Shown here piece by piece: positions 15,570-24,251 of a stretch of DNA of 30,910 nucleotides. Every line of letters begins with the position of its first letter. The stretch's first letter is position 1. The position numbers and the translations under genes were made by a program. This DNA comes from CAZXIY01 sp964640935 (GTDB lineage: Archaea; Thermoplasmatota; Thermoplasmata; Methanomassiliicoccales; Methanomethylophilaceae), in NCBI GenBank assembly GCA_964640935.1, contig CAZXIY010000004.1, positions 1 to 30,910 of the forward strand, read 5' to 3'. The notes beneath the pieces are model-generated. The model searched no databases and was not told where the DNA came from. It saw only the letters and a list, made by a program, of their open reading frames with translations.

Positions 15570-16417
15570 CCCATTGTGATTATTGTCCCGTGATCCACCG
15601 AGTGCATCACATCGGACACTATCGAACGCGGGTCCTTTCCGTTGACCATGCGCACTTTGGAAACACCTGCTTTCAAAGCATTGCGGCACGCGTCCACCTT
15701 CGGGATCATACCGCCCGAGATTATCCCCCTGGCTATCAGATCGTCGACCTGCGACAGCGTCAGGAGGTTCTGCTTCGTGGACGGATCGTTCACATCCAAC
15801 ATTATCCCGGGCACATCGGTTATCTGTATCATCTCTCTGCATTTCACGCCGGCCGCTATTCCGGCGGCCATCGTATCGGCGTTGATGTTGAGGTGCTTCA
15901 TGTCGCTGTCCGCTCCGATCGGATAGACGACCGGCGTCACGCCGCTCTCGAGTATGTCCTCTATCGTCGTAACGTCCGTGGAGACCACGTCGCCGACGTT
16001 CTGAAGATCCACATACACTTCTTTGCCGTCCTCGACGGTCTTCACAGGCTTCTTCCTGACGCATTCCGTCACGAAGTACCCCGGTATGCCGACAGAGTCC
16101 ACGCCTGCATCGCGGAGGGACTCGACCACATCGGCATTTATGCCGCGGAGCACCTGTTCCGCTATGTCGAGCGTCTCGTCGTCGGTTATCCTGAGTCCGG
16201 CGATCTTCTTCGGAACAATTCCCCTCTTCTCAAGCTCCGCGTTTATCTCGGGTCCGCCGCCGTGCACAAGCACTATCTTTGCACCGTCGTGTATCAGACC
16301 GGCGATCTCTCTCGACAGACGGTCGAGATTGTCGCGTCCGCAGATCGCATTTCCTCCGAATTTGAGGACATACACATCTTCGAGCAATTGCACCGCCTCA
16401 TGTGGCATATTCCGCAT
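15566..16417 (-). CDS. argB: Acetylglutamate kinase ArgB
   Basis: Phosphorylates N-acetylglutamate, usually the controlled step of the acetylated arginine route. It has 283 residues. The amino-acid kinase fold shows VLKFGGNAI near residue 17, IVLVHGGGPEINAEL with the substrate-binding glycines, GLRITDDETLDIAEQVL, DTMAAGIAAGVKC, and GGMIPKVDACRNAL near the C terminus. I see no N-terminal arginine-sensing helix extension of the length found in feedback-inhibited hexameric enzymes. The start is ATG 16417 or ATG 16408; both overlap the end of argJ. Confidence 0.95.
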   Translation of the reverse strand: MRNMPHEAVQLLEDVYVLKFGGNAICGRDNLDRLSREIAGLIHDGAKIVLVHGGGPEINAELEKRGIVPKKIAGLRITDDETLDIAEQVLRGINADVVESLRDAGVDSVGIPGYFVTECVRKKPVKTVEDGKEVYVDLQNVGDVVSTDVTTIEDILESGVTPVVYPIGADSDMKHLNINADTMAAGIAAGVKCREMIQITDVPGIMLDVNDPSTKQNLLTLSQVDDLIARGIISGGMIPKVDACRNALKAGVSKVRMVNGKDPRSIVSDVMHSVDHGTIITMG

Positions 16418-17630
16418 TGATGCGGACGTAATCGTATGTAAGATCGCAACCCCAGCCGACCGCAGAGCAGTCGCCGTTCGCGAGATCCACTATGATCGTG
16501 ACCTCTTTGTTGTCCATGGCCATACGGACGACCTCGACGGAACGCTCCTCCTGGAACACCGGAGCTCCGGCATCCAATATCGGGACCTCCATGTCGCCGC
16601 CTTTTATCGTGAGACGCACATCTTCGAGGTTGAACTCGCATCCGCTGTTGCCGAGGGCCATCATTATACGGCCGTAGTTCGGGTCGGATCCGAATATCGC
16701 GGTCTTCACCAGAGGCGAGTTGATTATTGCCTTAACGACCTTGCGTGCATCCTCATCTGTCTTCGCTCCTGTGACCTGGACCTCGATGAGCTTGGATGCC
16801 CCTTCGCCGTCCATTGCTATGGTGCGTGCGATCTTCGTCATCACGGTCTTGAGAGCCGAGATGAATTCCGGATCGTCGTCGGCGCATTTGCTCTTAGAAC
16901 GGCCGTTAGCGAGAAGGATGCATGTGTCGTTTGTGGACTGGTCGCCGTCGACGGAGACCATGTTCATGCTGTCGTCCAGGATCTCCTGCCATTTCGGACG
17001 GAACGCAGTCGAGAGGGTCGCATCCGTGGTGACCAGGCTCAATGTCGTGCCGTGGAGCACTTTCATGTGGGGGGCGATCATTCCGCTCCCTTTGGATATG
17101 GCTCCGATGTAGACCAGCGTTCCGTCGCTCAGACGGACGCGGACAGCACATTCTTTCTTTATCGTATCAGTTGTCATTATCGACTCGGCAAGAAGCCCGT
17201 CAGCCTCACGTCCGGATTCGAGTTCGGCCGAGGCCTTGCTTATTCCGTATTTGACCTTGTGCATGTCCATGAAGCGTCCTATGAGCCCTGTGGACATCAC
17301 ACCGACCGTCTTCGGATCGATGTTGAGTTCCGCGGCGACGGCCTCTTTCATGGTCATCGCATCCTCCAGCCCGCGGCGTCCGGTCAGTGCGTTAGCGTTC
17401 CCGCTGTTCACGACGACCGCCGATAGCTTCGGCGAGTTCTCTTTCATCATGATCTGCACGGGCGCGGCCTTAACGGCATTGCTCGTGTATCCTACGCAAG
17501 CCGTTGCCGGCACATCCGAGTATAGGAGGCCGAGGTCCAGCGAACGATATTTGACACCGCTGTGGACACCAGCCGCCTTGAATCCCTGTGGGGTTGTTAC
17601 TCCCCCGTCTATCATTTCAACCATTCTCAT
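16398..17630 (-). CDS. argJ: Glutamate N-acetyltransferase ArgJ (ornithine acetyltransferase)
   Basis: Transfers acetyl from N-acetylornithine to glutamate, recycling the acetyl group; bifunctional members also use acetyl-CoA. It has 410 residues. Motifs: VVNSGNANALTG, the oxyanion region MSTGLIG, and the self-cleavage region SKGSGMIAPHM followed by HGTTLSLVTTDA. The nucleophile should be Thr195, the new N terminus after autocleavage at Gly194-Thr195. Compared with the usual GMI.PNMATML there are four extra residues (KVLH) just before this bond. The start overlaps the argC stop (ATGA). No argE or argA is visible, consistent with the cyclic pathway. Confidence 0.93.
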   Translation of the reverse strand: MRMVEMIDGGVTTPQGFKAAGVHSGVKYRSLDLGLLYSDVPATACVGYTSNAVKAAPVQIMMKENSPKLSAVVVNSGNANALTGRRGLEDAMTMKEAVAAELNIDPKTVGVMSTGLIGRFMDMHKVKYGISKASAELESGREADGLLAESIMTTDTIKKECAVRVRLSDGTLVYIGAISKGSGMIAPHMKVLHGTTLSLVTTDATLSTAFRPKWQEILDDSMNMVSVDGDQSTNDTCILLANGRSKSKCADDDPEFISALKTVMTKIARTIAMDGEGASKLIEVQVTGAKTDEDARKVVKAIINSPLVKTAIFGSDPNYGRIMMALGNSGCEFNLEDVRLTIKGGDMEVPILDAGAPVFQEERSVEVVRMAMDNKEVTIIVDLANGDCSAVGWGCDLTYDYVRINAEYAT

Positions 17631-18637
17631 ACCCCCAAACCAGGCGTATTCAGGCCTGCTGTTTCATTAAGACCGAGCATAAGGTTCATGCACTGAACGG
17701 CCTGACCGGATGCTCCTTTGACGAGATTGTCTATCGCTCCGAACGAAACGACCTTGCGGCCGAATGCCTTCTCTCCCACCTGGGCATGGTTCGATGCGAC
17801 GACCGCGCGTATGGATGGCTCTTCCACCACATGCACGAACGGTTCTCCGCTGTATTGTTTATCGTAGATCTCAGCTACCTCTTCCTGAGAGAGATCCTTG
17901 TTCAGACCGATGTAGCATGTCGACAGTATGCCGCGGACGATCGGTATCAGATGCGGAACGAACAGCACCTTCGGATCTGCACCCGAGTACATCCCGAGTG
18001 CCATCTCTATCTCCGGAGTGTGGCGATGCGTTCCGATGCTGTATGGTATTATGGACTCACCGCAGTACGCATGGTGCGTGCGCGGGGACGGTACCATTCC
18101 GGCTCCGGATGTTCCGCTCTTCGCGTCGACGATGATGTCGTTATCCGCAACACCTGCCTTCATCAGCGGCGCACAGGCCAATATCGTGGCCGTGGCATAG
18201 CATCCGGGATTCGCTACCATATCGGCCCCTTTGAGCTTCTCGCGGAAGAGCTCCGGCAACCCGTATACGGATTTCTCGAGATTCTCCAGATCCGTATGCT
18301 TATGTCCATACCATTTTTCGTATACGGACACGTCATGCATACGGTAATCCCCGGACAGATCTATGCATTTCACCCCGCTGCTCCTGAGACCGGGCACCTC
18401 GTTCATGGCCACGCCGTGCGGTGTCGCCACGAAAACAAGATCGAGATCCCCGCCGATCTTCTCGGTGAAGTCGATATCGATATACCCTTTAAGGAAAGTG
18501 TGCACGTCGGACACCTTCTTCCCTGCGTTCTGACGCGACGTCATGGACGTTATCTCTACGCCGGGATGCGTGCATAATATGCGAGCTAGTTCGCCGCCCG
18601 TATATCCCGTGCCTCCGATTATACCTACCTTCTTCAT
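17627..18637 (-). CDS. argC: N-acetyl-gamma-glutamyl-phosphate reductase ArgC
   Basis: NADPH-dependent reduction of N-acetylglutamyl phosphate to the semialdehyde. It has 336 residues from ATG 18637, chosen because the product then starts MKKVGIIGGTGYTGGEL, the family's nucleotide-binding N terminus; an open frame of five more codons exists upstream. The catalytic cysteine lies in MVANPGCYATATILA near residue 143, followed by SGTSGAGM and HRHTPEIE. First gene of the minus-strand argCJBD operon, with a TATA-like AT run about 45-60 bases upstream (18681-18698). Confidence 0.95.
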   Translation of the reverse strand: MKKVGIIGGTGYTGGELARILCTHPGVEITSMTSRQNAGKKVSDVHTFLKGYIDIDFTEKIGGDLDLVFVATPHGVAMNEVPGLRSSGVKCIDLSGDYRMHDVSVYEKWYGHKHTDLENLEKSVYGLPELFREKLKGADMVANPGCYATATILACAPLMKAGVADNDIIVDAKSGTSGAGMVPSPRTHHAYCGESIIPYSIGTHRHTPEIEMALGMYSGADPKVLFVPHLIPIVRGILSTCYIGLNKDLSQEEVAEIYDKQYSGEPFVHVVEEPSIRAVVASNHAQVGEKAFGRKVVSFGAIDNLVKGASGQAVQCMNLMLGLNETAGLNTPGLGV

Positions 18638-18956
18638 CACTATCTCTCTCAAACGGTAACGTTAAGGACTTGCTCCGAGGAATAAACATATTAAAAAAGC
18701 TATTGTTCAGTTTCAGACAGTTGCTGTCGCTTGTGTCAACATGATAACGAGAACAATGCATAAGCAACATGTTTGTGGTCATGTTAACAAACGTCCGAAA
18801 TAATCCGTTTTCAATTGTCTGGCCATTGAAACTTTATGCGCTGGCTATATTCGGTGTGCAGAAATAGACACAAATAACCCCGAAATGAAATACTACCGCT
18901 TTCAGTGCCGCGGGGAATACTATAAACATATGGGCGGAAATACAGAGCCGATAAAC
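18638..18956. promoter_or_regulatory. Divergent control region between argC and argG
   Basis: This 319-bp interval has no convincing gene. It holds a TATA-like run for argC (18681-18698, minus strand) and TATAAAC for argG (18921-18927). Between them are three related elements: AACATGA at 18738-18744, the perfect 8-base palindrome AACATGTT at 18766-18773, and TCATGTTAAC at 18779-18788, the inverted form of the first. A short in-frame extension of argG (from 18885) overlaps the argG promoter and is not likely to be translated. The three elements are candidate sites for an arginine-pathway regulator. Confidence 0.5.
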
Positions 18957-20174
18957 ATGGTCGCAAAAACTAACGCGAAAAGAGACAAGGTCGTCCTCGC
19001 CTATTCCGGCGGATTGGACACGTCCGTTGCAATCAAATGGCTCCAGGACAGATACAACCTCGATGTCATCGCCGTCGCGATAAACGTCGGCCAACCGCCG
19101 AGCTCGGATGATATCGTGGCACGCGCGTTGAGAAACGGCGCTCTCAAATCCGAATTCATAGACGCTAAGAAGGAATTCGTCGAGGACTATATCTGGCCCT
19201 CGCTCAAGGCCAACGCGATGTATCAGGACGTATATCCCCTCAGCACCGCCATCGCCAGACCCCTTATTGTCAAGAAGCTTGTGGAGGTCGCACACCGCGA
19301 GGGAGCGAAATACATAGCCCACGGATGCACCGCGAAAGGTAACGACCAGGTACGTTTCGATGTCGGCATAGTGTCCCTCGACCCCAAGATGGGCGTCATC
19401 GGCCCCATGAGAGAGTGGGTCATGACCCGCGAAGAGGAGATCGAGTATGCCAAGAAGAACAACATCGAGATACTCGTAAAGAAAGAGAACCCGTTCTCGA
19501 CCGACGAGAACCTCTGGGGAAGAAGCTGCGAATGCGGCATCCTCGAGGACGCATGGGAAGAGCCTCCGGAGGAGGCCTGGGGATGGACGGTCAACCCGAA
19601 GGATGCACCCGACACACCCACTTACATGGAGATCACATTCGAGAAAGGCATACCGATCATGGTCGACGGGAAGAAGCTCAAAGGCGTGGAGCTCGTAGAG
19701 AAGCTCGACGACGTCGCATGCAAGAACGGCGTCGGACGCATAGACCATGTCGAAGACCGTCTCGTGGGCATCAAGAGCAGAGAGACATACGAATGCCCTG
19801 CGGCGACTGTGCTCATCAAAGCCCACAGAGCCCTCGAGTTCATGACGCTCCAGAAAGATGTCATAGAATACAAGAGAGGCGTGGAACAGAAGTTCTCCGA
19901 ACTCGCATACAACGGACTCTGGTTCGGCGTTCTCCGCGAGTCGATCGACGCATTCGTCGACAAGACGCAGGAATTCGTCACGGGCACCGTGCGCGTAAAG
20001 CTCTTCAAGGGATCTGTAACGGTAGTCGGACGCAAATCTCCCTACTCGCTCTACGATGAAGGACTTGCGACATACGCAAAAGGCGACGAGTTCGACCACA
20101 AATCCGCTATCGGGTTCATCTACTGCTGGGGACTCCCCAACAAGACGACCTCAAAGGCCCACAAGAAGGAATGA
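18957..20174 (+). CDS. argG: Argininosuccinate synthase ArgG
   Basis: ATP-dependent ligation of citrulline and aspartate. It has 405 residues from ATG 18957, chosen because a TATAAAC box at 18921-18927 puts the transcription start about 10 bases before it; upstream in-frame ATGs at 18885 and 18930 fall before or inside that box. The PP-loop VVLAYSGGLDTSVAIKWL lies near residue 13. Other motifs are YIAHGCTAKGNDQVRF, NLWGRSCECGILEDAWEEPP, and HRALEFMTL. Length is standard. It overlaps argH by ATGA. Ornithine carbamoyltransferase, which makes its citrulline, is not in the window. Confidence 0.95.
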   Translation: MVAKTNAKRDKVVLAYSGGLDTSVAIKWLQDRYNLDVIAVAINVGQPPSSDDIVARALRNGALKSEFIDAKKEFVEDYIWPSLKANAMYQDVYPLSTAIARPLIVKKLVEVAHREGAKYIAHGCTAKGNDQVRFDVGIVSLDPKMGVIGPMREWVMTREEEIEYAKKNNIEILVKKENPFSTDENLWGRSCECGILEDAWEEPPEEAWGWTVNPKDAPDTPTYMEITFEKGIPIMVDGKKLKGVELVEKLDDVACKNGVGRIDHVEDRLVGIKSRETYECPAATVLIKAHRALEFMTLQKDVIEYKRGVEQKFSELAYNGLWFGVLRESIDAFVDKTQEFVTGTVRVKLFKGSVTVVGRKSPYSLYDEGLATYAKGDEFDHKSAIGFIYCWGLPNKTTSKAHKKE

Positions 20175-21622
20175 GTATGTCCAAACAGGCCCTTTGGTCC
20201 GGCAGGTTCGAAGGCGACATGGATAATTCCACTTTGGAGTTCACATCGTCCCTCGATATCGACGTCATGCTGTCGTTCTACGACATCATGGGCTCCATAG
20301 CCCATGCGAAGATGCTGAAGAAATGCGGCATCCTCGCCCCGGATGACGCGGACAGCATAATCGACGGCCTCAAGACCATAGAGGCCGAGATGGAGAAAGG
20401 GGGGTTCGCCATCGACGAATCCCTCGAGGACATCCATACCAACGTGGAGTTCAGACTGACGGACCTCATCGGCCCGGCAGGCGGAAGACTGCACACCGGA
20501 AGGAGCCGCAACGACCAGGTCGCGACAGATTTCAAGATGTATCTCAGGGATGCTGCCCTCGAAGTCGTCTCGTCCATCGACGGACTCATAGACGCTCTCA
20601 TCAAGATAGCTCAGAACACCGGGGACACAATACTCCCGGGATTCACTCACATGCAGCACGCCCAGCCCGTGACCGTTGCCCAGCACATGCTGGCCCATGC
20701 GTTCAGACTGTCGCGTGACGGTGACAGATTCCTCGATGCATTCTCCAGGATGAACAAGTGCCCGCTCGGATCGGCCGCACTGGCCGGTACCACATACCCT
20801 ATTGACAGAGAGATGACCGCAAAAGCCCTCGGCTTCGACGGACCCACGGAGAACTCCATGGATTCCGTCAGCGACAGGGACTTCGCAACAGAGATGGCAT
20901 TCTGCGCATCTCTCGCTGCGGTGCACCTCTCTTCGATGGCAGAAGAGTTGGTGCTCTGGTCTTCGCAGGAATTCGGATTCATCGAGATGGATGACAAGTA
21001 CACCACGGGATCGTCCATAATGCCGCAGAAGAAGAACCCGGACATAGCCGAGCTCATCAGAGGACGCACCGGTCCTGTGACCGGGAGCCTCGTGTCCATG
21101 CTCATGATGACCAAGGGCCTCCCGCTGTCCTACAACCGCGACCTGCAGGAGGACAAGGCACCTGTCATGACGTCCATGGATACCGTGAACAACTGCATGA
21201 AGATGATGACGAAGGTCGTCTCGACGATGAAGTTCAAAAAAGAACGCATGCTGGAGAAGGTCTCTTCCGGATTCATAAACGCCACTGACCTCGCCGATTA
21301 TCTCGTCGGAAAGGGCGTTCCGTTCAGAGAGGCCCACGGCATAGTCGGAGCTGCCGTCAGATACTGCATCGACAGCAAGAAGAGACTCGACGATCTCACC
21401 ATCGACGAGTTCCGCAAATTCTCGACTCTCGTGGAAAAGGATGTCTACGATGCCATAGCCATCGAGAACTGCGTCGAAAGACGCAATTCCGTCGGAGGCA
21501 CTTCGTCCGCATCGACGGACGTGCAGATCGTGCTCGCTATACAGGAACTCATGTCCAGAGAGGACACGATCCGTCAGGAATCCGATCTGATCGAGAAATG
21601 CTGGGAAGACCTCTTGGCATAG
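20171..21622 (+). CDS. argH: Argininosuccinate lyase ArgH
   Basis: Cleaves argininosuccinate to arginine and fumarate. It has 483 residues. Motifs: ALWSGRFEGDMDNSTLEF, EDIHTNVEFRLTDLIG, RLHTGRSRNDQVATD, PGFTHMQHAQPVTVAQHML, and the signature SSIMPQKKNPDIAEL with the catalytic serine loop. The start overlaps the argG stop (ATGA); ATG 20177 is a second candidate. It ends in TAG, the only TAG stop among the visible genes. Four codons further a TAA follows in frame, so readthrough would add only a few residues. A T-rich tract (about 21635-21654) behind it may terminate transcription. Confidence 0.95.
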   Translation: MSMSKQALWSGRFEGDMDNSTLEFTSSLDIDVMLSFYDIMGSIAHAKMLKKCGILAPDDADSIIDGLKTIEAEMEKGGFAIDESLEDIHTNVEFRLTDLIGPAGGRLHTGRSRNDQVATDFKMYLRDAALEVVSSIDGLIDALIKIAQNTGDTILPGFTHMQHAQPVTVAQHMLAHAFRLSRDGDRFLDAFSRMNKCPLGSAALAGTTYPIDREMTAKALGFDGPTENSMDSVSDRDFATEMAFCASLAAVHLSSMAEELVLWSSQEFGFIEMDDKYTTGSSIMPQKKNPDIAELIRGRTGPVTGSLVSMLMMTKGLPLSYNRDLQEDKAPVMTSMDTVNNCMKMMTKVVSTMKFKKERMLEKVSSGFINATDLADYLVGKGVPFREAHGIVGAAVRYCIDSKKRLDDLTIDEFRKFSTLVEKDVYDAIAIENCVERRNSVGGTSSASTDVQIVLAIQELMSREDTIRQESDLIEKCWEDLLA

Positions 21623-21737
21623 ATCCCTCAATAAACTTCTTCTTTCATTTTCTGCAGATACCACTTTCGGGTGATTCGGCGACCTCCCCCGCTTCACCTT
21701 ATATACCGTTCCGACAGATTGTATTCCCGGCGATGAA

Positions 21738-22061
21738 ATGGATGGGATGGGAATTAACACATACAGATTCAAAAGCCGTATTGTCGAATTGGAGAACGAA
21801 GAACTAAAGGATGACGAGAGAAGAGGCACGATCCTTTGCGTGCTCATACTCTCGATCGTTGTATCGATAACAGCATTGAAGGATCTCGCATCATATTACT
21901 CGGAATTCATCGGATATGCAGTATTCTTCGCGGGTCTGACTGTGATGATCCTCGGAGTGATGTCTGTTATCAGTCCGAAAAGGAGTCTATCTGACGCCGG
22001 AATACTCTCCGCCGTCGGAATATCGATGACGGCCGTTACGATCGCGATGATGATGCTGTGA
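21738..22061 (+). CDS. Small integral membrane protein, unknown function
   Basis: I do not recognise this family. It has 107 residues (104 if ATG 21747 is used), a charged N terminus (RIVELENEELKDDERRG), then three hydrophobic helices at about 31-47, 55-79 and 86-107, with basic residues in the middle loop (SPKRSLSD). A TATA-like TTATATACC at 21698-21706 lies about 32-40 bases upstream, consistent with a short-leader transcript. Its stop directly abuts the stop of the convergent gene on the other strand with no spacer. Confidence 0.65.
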   Translation: MDGMGINTYRFKSRIVELENEELKDDERRGTILCVLILSIVVSITALKDLASYYSEFIGYAVFFAGLTVMILGVMSVISPKRSLSDAGILSAVGISMTAVTIAMMML

Positions 22062-22436
22062 TCACTCGAATTCGATGTTGTCGTCCTTCGACACTTCGAA
22101 TTTGACCTTTGCCGTGGTAAGCATCTCCGAGATCGTGTCGCCTATGCGCTTCAGATCGTTCGGTTTACCCAGGACAGTCTTGATGTAGAATTCTTTTCTG
22201 TCCATAGGGAAGACGAGTCTGTACTTGCCTTTCCTGTTGTAACCCTCGGGCTTCCTGTTCAGCTCGAGATCGGCCATGTTCAGCTCGATGAACATCTCGC
22301 GACTCTCTTCGTCCTCCGGTGCCTGAAAATGATCGTTCTCCTGAAGTATGATCTTGAGAATATCAGGGAACACAGGGGTCAGGTCTTTGTAATCGGATTT
22401 ACCCTTGAGAACAAAGTGATAACTGTGAGATTTCAT
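22062..22436 (-). CDS. Conserved-looking small soluble protein, unknown function
   Basis: I do not recognise this protein. It has 124 residues, is highly charged with no membrane segment, and shows alternating strand/helix character: MKSHSYHFVLKGKSDYKDL, then FPDILKIILQE, REMFIELNMADLEL, GKYRLVFPMDRKEFYIKTVL, and an acidic C terminus. A GAGAG ribosome-binding-like sequence precedes ATG 22436, and a TTAAATAA stretch lies about 20-30 bases further upstream. Codon use resembles the neighbours, which supports a real gene. Confidence 0.65.
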   Translation of the reverse strand: MKSHSYHFVLKGKSDYKDLTPVFPDILKIILQENDHFQAPEDEESREMFIELNMADLELNRKPEGYNRKGKYRLVFPMDRKEFYIKTVLGKPNDLKRIGDTISEMLTTAKVKFEVSKDDNIEFE

Positions 22437-22590
22437 CAGGCTCTCAATAGAAAGCCGTTATTTAATCGTATTGTTCTCAAATTTGACGTTGGTTGCGATC
22501 GGTTGGGCGTCTAATCAAATACCGCTCGTTATGCGGCTTATGACGGCCCACATACCAATGATTATAAAGGTAAATGGTGTCCCGAAATCC

Positions 22591-22770
22591 ATGGCAATAA
22601 ACATCGATGAAGAGAAATCGATCGTCGAGAAAATGAAAAAGAAAGGGAACAGCGAAGCCGAGTATGCGGACGGTATGCTCAGCGTCCTCACACAGATCGC
22701 TGCCGGCAAGTCGCCCGAAGAGATCAAGGCATACGTGAACAACACCCTGAAATGCCTCGAGTGCGACTGA
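22591..22770 (+). CDS. Small 59-residue protein, unknown function
   Basis: Short helical, lysine- and glutamate-rich protein starting MAINIDEEKSIVEKMKKK and ending in the CxxC-like LKCLECD. The start ATG 22591 is preferred over the longer frame from 22471 because an ATTATAAAG box (22560-22568) sits about 25 bases upstream, giving a leaderless or nearly leaderless mRNA. A GC-rich hairpin follows the stop. The C-terminal KCLEC could bind metal or form a disulphide, but nothing identifies a function. Confidence 0.6.
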   Translation: MAINIDEEKSIVEKMKKKGNSEAEYADGMLSVLTQIAAGKSPEEIKAYVNNTLKCLECD

Positions 22771-22781
22771 TTCTTTTCTTC

Positions 22782-22810
22782 GGCAAACGGCCTTACGGCC
22801 CGCTTGCCGA
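22782..22810 (+). terminator. GC-rich hairpin after the 59-residue gene
   Basis: CGGCAA pairs with TTGCCG as the outer 6 bp, and GGCC with GGCC inside, around a short TTAC loop. It lies 11 bases after the stop, preceded by a T-rich tract and followed by an AT-rich stretch (ttatttaatcc) that may be the TATA region of thiDN. It most likely separates the two transcription units. Confidence 0.5.
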
Positions 22811-22867
22811 TTATTTAATCCCTCTTAAACACAAGTGCTAAATACAGTTTTTCAATGAGTACTGCAC

Positions 22868-24166
22868 ATGAGATGTGCTCTCACAATTGCGGGTTCCGAT
22901 TCGATCGGCGGCGCAGGTCTAGAAGCAGATGTTAAGGCCATGGCCTCTGTCGGCGTACATGCATGCGTTGTCGTCACTGCCGTAACGGCTCAGAACACCA
23001 CATCAGTGGAGAGCATTTATCCTATGCCCACCGAGGTCATACAGGATCAATTGGATGCTGTGCTCAGCGACGTCGATATCAAAGCGATAAAGACGGGGAT
23101 GCTGTACAGCGCGGAGATCGTCGAGGTCGTCGCAGACGCACTCGAGGATCACGATATGCCTTTGATCATCGATCCGGTGATGATCGCAGGCGTCGGAGAT
23201 TCACTCGGAAAGACCGATCTTTCGAGAGCGATCAAGAAGGATCTCATGCCGCTCTGCGAGCTTATAACACCTAACAAACACGAGGCCGAGGTTCTCGCCA
23301 AGATGAGCATAAACACAGAGGACGATGCGAGACTCGCGTGCGAGCTCATTGGCAAAGAGGGTTCCTCTGTCCTCCTCAAAGGCGGCCATTTCAACGGTAA
23401 GAAAGTAAAAGATTACTTCTACCTGTCATCGGAGATCACCGAACTTGAATACCCCCGTCTCGAGAGAGCGGGACACGGCGGAGGATGCACACTGTCATCG
23501 TACATCACTGCCCATATGGCCAAAGGGATAGACATTGTCAATTCCGTGATGAGGTCCAGGGAGCTCATACAGGAATCCATCGCCTCGATGTACGTCATCG
23601 GCCAGGGGGACAAATGTGTCAACCCGATCGTGAAGATGCAGGATGATTCGATAAAATTCCGCATCCTCGATGAGATCGATGCTGCCGCGGATGACCTGGT
23701 GGATACGATCCCCCAGGAATGGGTCCCGATGAACGGGATGAATATCGCTTATTCGCTCCCCAACCCGGTGGGCCCGGAGGATATCGCGGCTGTCGACAAG
23801 AGGATCACATTCCACAACGGGACGATAAGAAAGAACGGTAAGGCGAAGTACGGATCTGCGGAACATGCGTCCTATCTTCTCATGTCGGTCATGAAATTCA
23901 ATCCCGAAATGAGGGCCACGATGAACCTCGAATATTCCGAGGAGCTCATGGATATCATGGAAGAGATCGGATTGACCATTCAGATATTCAACCGCAAGAA
24001 GCACAGGGACGCCCGCCTCGGAGAGATAACCGCTGAGACGATAAAGGAGAACGGGAGCGTTCCCGATGCCTTCATCGACAGGGATGCGAACAAGAACGAC
24101 AGGAGCATCAGGCTTCTCGGAAAGAATCCGGGCGATCTCATTGAGAAGCTGAAATTGCTCATCTGA
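22868..24166 (+). CDS. thiDN: ThiDN: HMP kinase/HMP-phosphate kinase fused to ThiN domain
   Basis: Phosphorylates hydroxymethylpyrimidine twice (ThiD part). The ThiN part in archaea is a thiamine-phosphate synthase or a regulatory ligand-binding domain. It has 432 residues: ThiD about 1-255 (ALTIAGSDSIGGAGLEAD, TAVTAQNTT, IKTGMLYSAEIV, LITPNKHEAEVL, and GGGCTLSSYITAHMAKG with the active-site Cys), ThiN about 268-432 (PNPVGPEDIAAVDKRI, then GSVPDAFIDRDANKN and IRLLGKNPGDLI). The ThiN tail lacks the typical DRG..GKEP pattern. Because ThiE is also encoded at 29706-30341, ThiN may not be the main thiamine-phosphate synthase. It is monocistronic. Confidence 0.92.
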   Translation: MRCALTIAGSDSIGGAGLEADVKAMASVGVHACVVVTAVTAQNTTSVESIYPMPTEVIQDQLDAVLSDVDIKAIKTGMLYSAEIVEVVADALEDHDMPLIIDPVMIAGVGDSLGKTDLSRAIKKDLMPLCELITPNKHEAEVLAKMSINTEDDARLACELIGKEGSSVLLKGGHFNGKKVKDYFYLSSEITELEYPRLERAGHGGGCTLSSYITAHMAKGIDIVNSVMRSRELIQESIASMYVIGQGDKCVNPIVKMQDDSIKFRILDEIDAAADDLVDTIPQEWVPMNGMNIAYSLPNPVGPEDIAAVDKRITFHNGTIRKNGKAKYGSAEHASYLLMSVMKFNPEMRATMNLEYSEELMDIMEEIGLTIQIFNRKKHRDARLGEITAETIKENGSVPDAFIDRDANKNDRSIRLLGKNPGDLIEKLKLLI

Positions 24167-24251
24167 ATTTCGTCGGATCCGGCATCGTGTTGGTTTCGTC
24201 ATTCGTTGAATACTGCCTGTGCGTAATGTCATTGTATGCATAGAGATTATT

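Noticed and set aside
14391..16064. A 557-residue argD product
   Set aside because: The extra N-terminal part lies over argB in another frame, is Arg-rich without family similarity, and ATG 15569 gives a typical ArgD with an ATGA overlap.
18885..18956. Extended argG N terminus from ATG 18885
   Set aside because: The extension covers the argG TATA-like box and has no counterpart in the family; ATG 18957 fits the promoter and the usual N terminus.
21623..21737. Possible RNA gene in the gap after argH
   Set aside because: Short complementary segments exist, but no cloverleaf or conserved tRNA T-loop or other RNA signature could be made out.
20120..21847. Long open frame on the minus strand opposite argH (about 575 codons)
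   Set aside because: It mirrors argH codon periodicity, is rich in His, Arg and Val with no family resemblance, and argH is an unmistakable intact gene. The same applies to long antisense frames over argG (18834-20099), argJ (16023-17426) and thrS (27373-28746).
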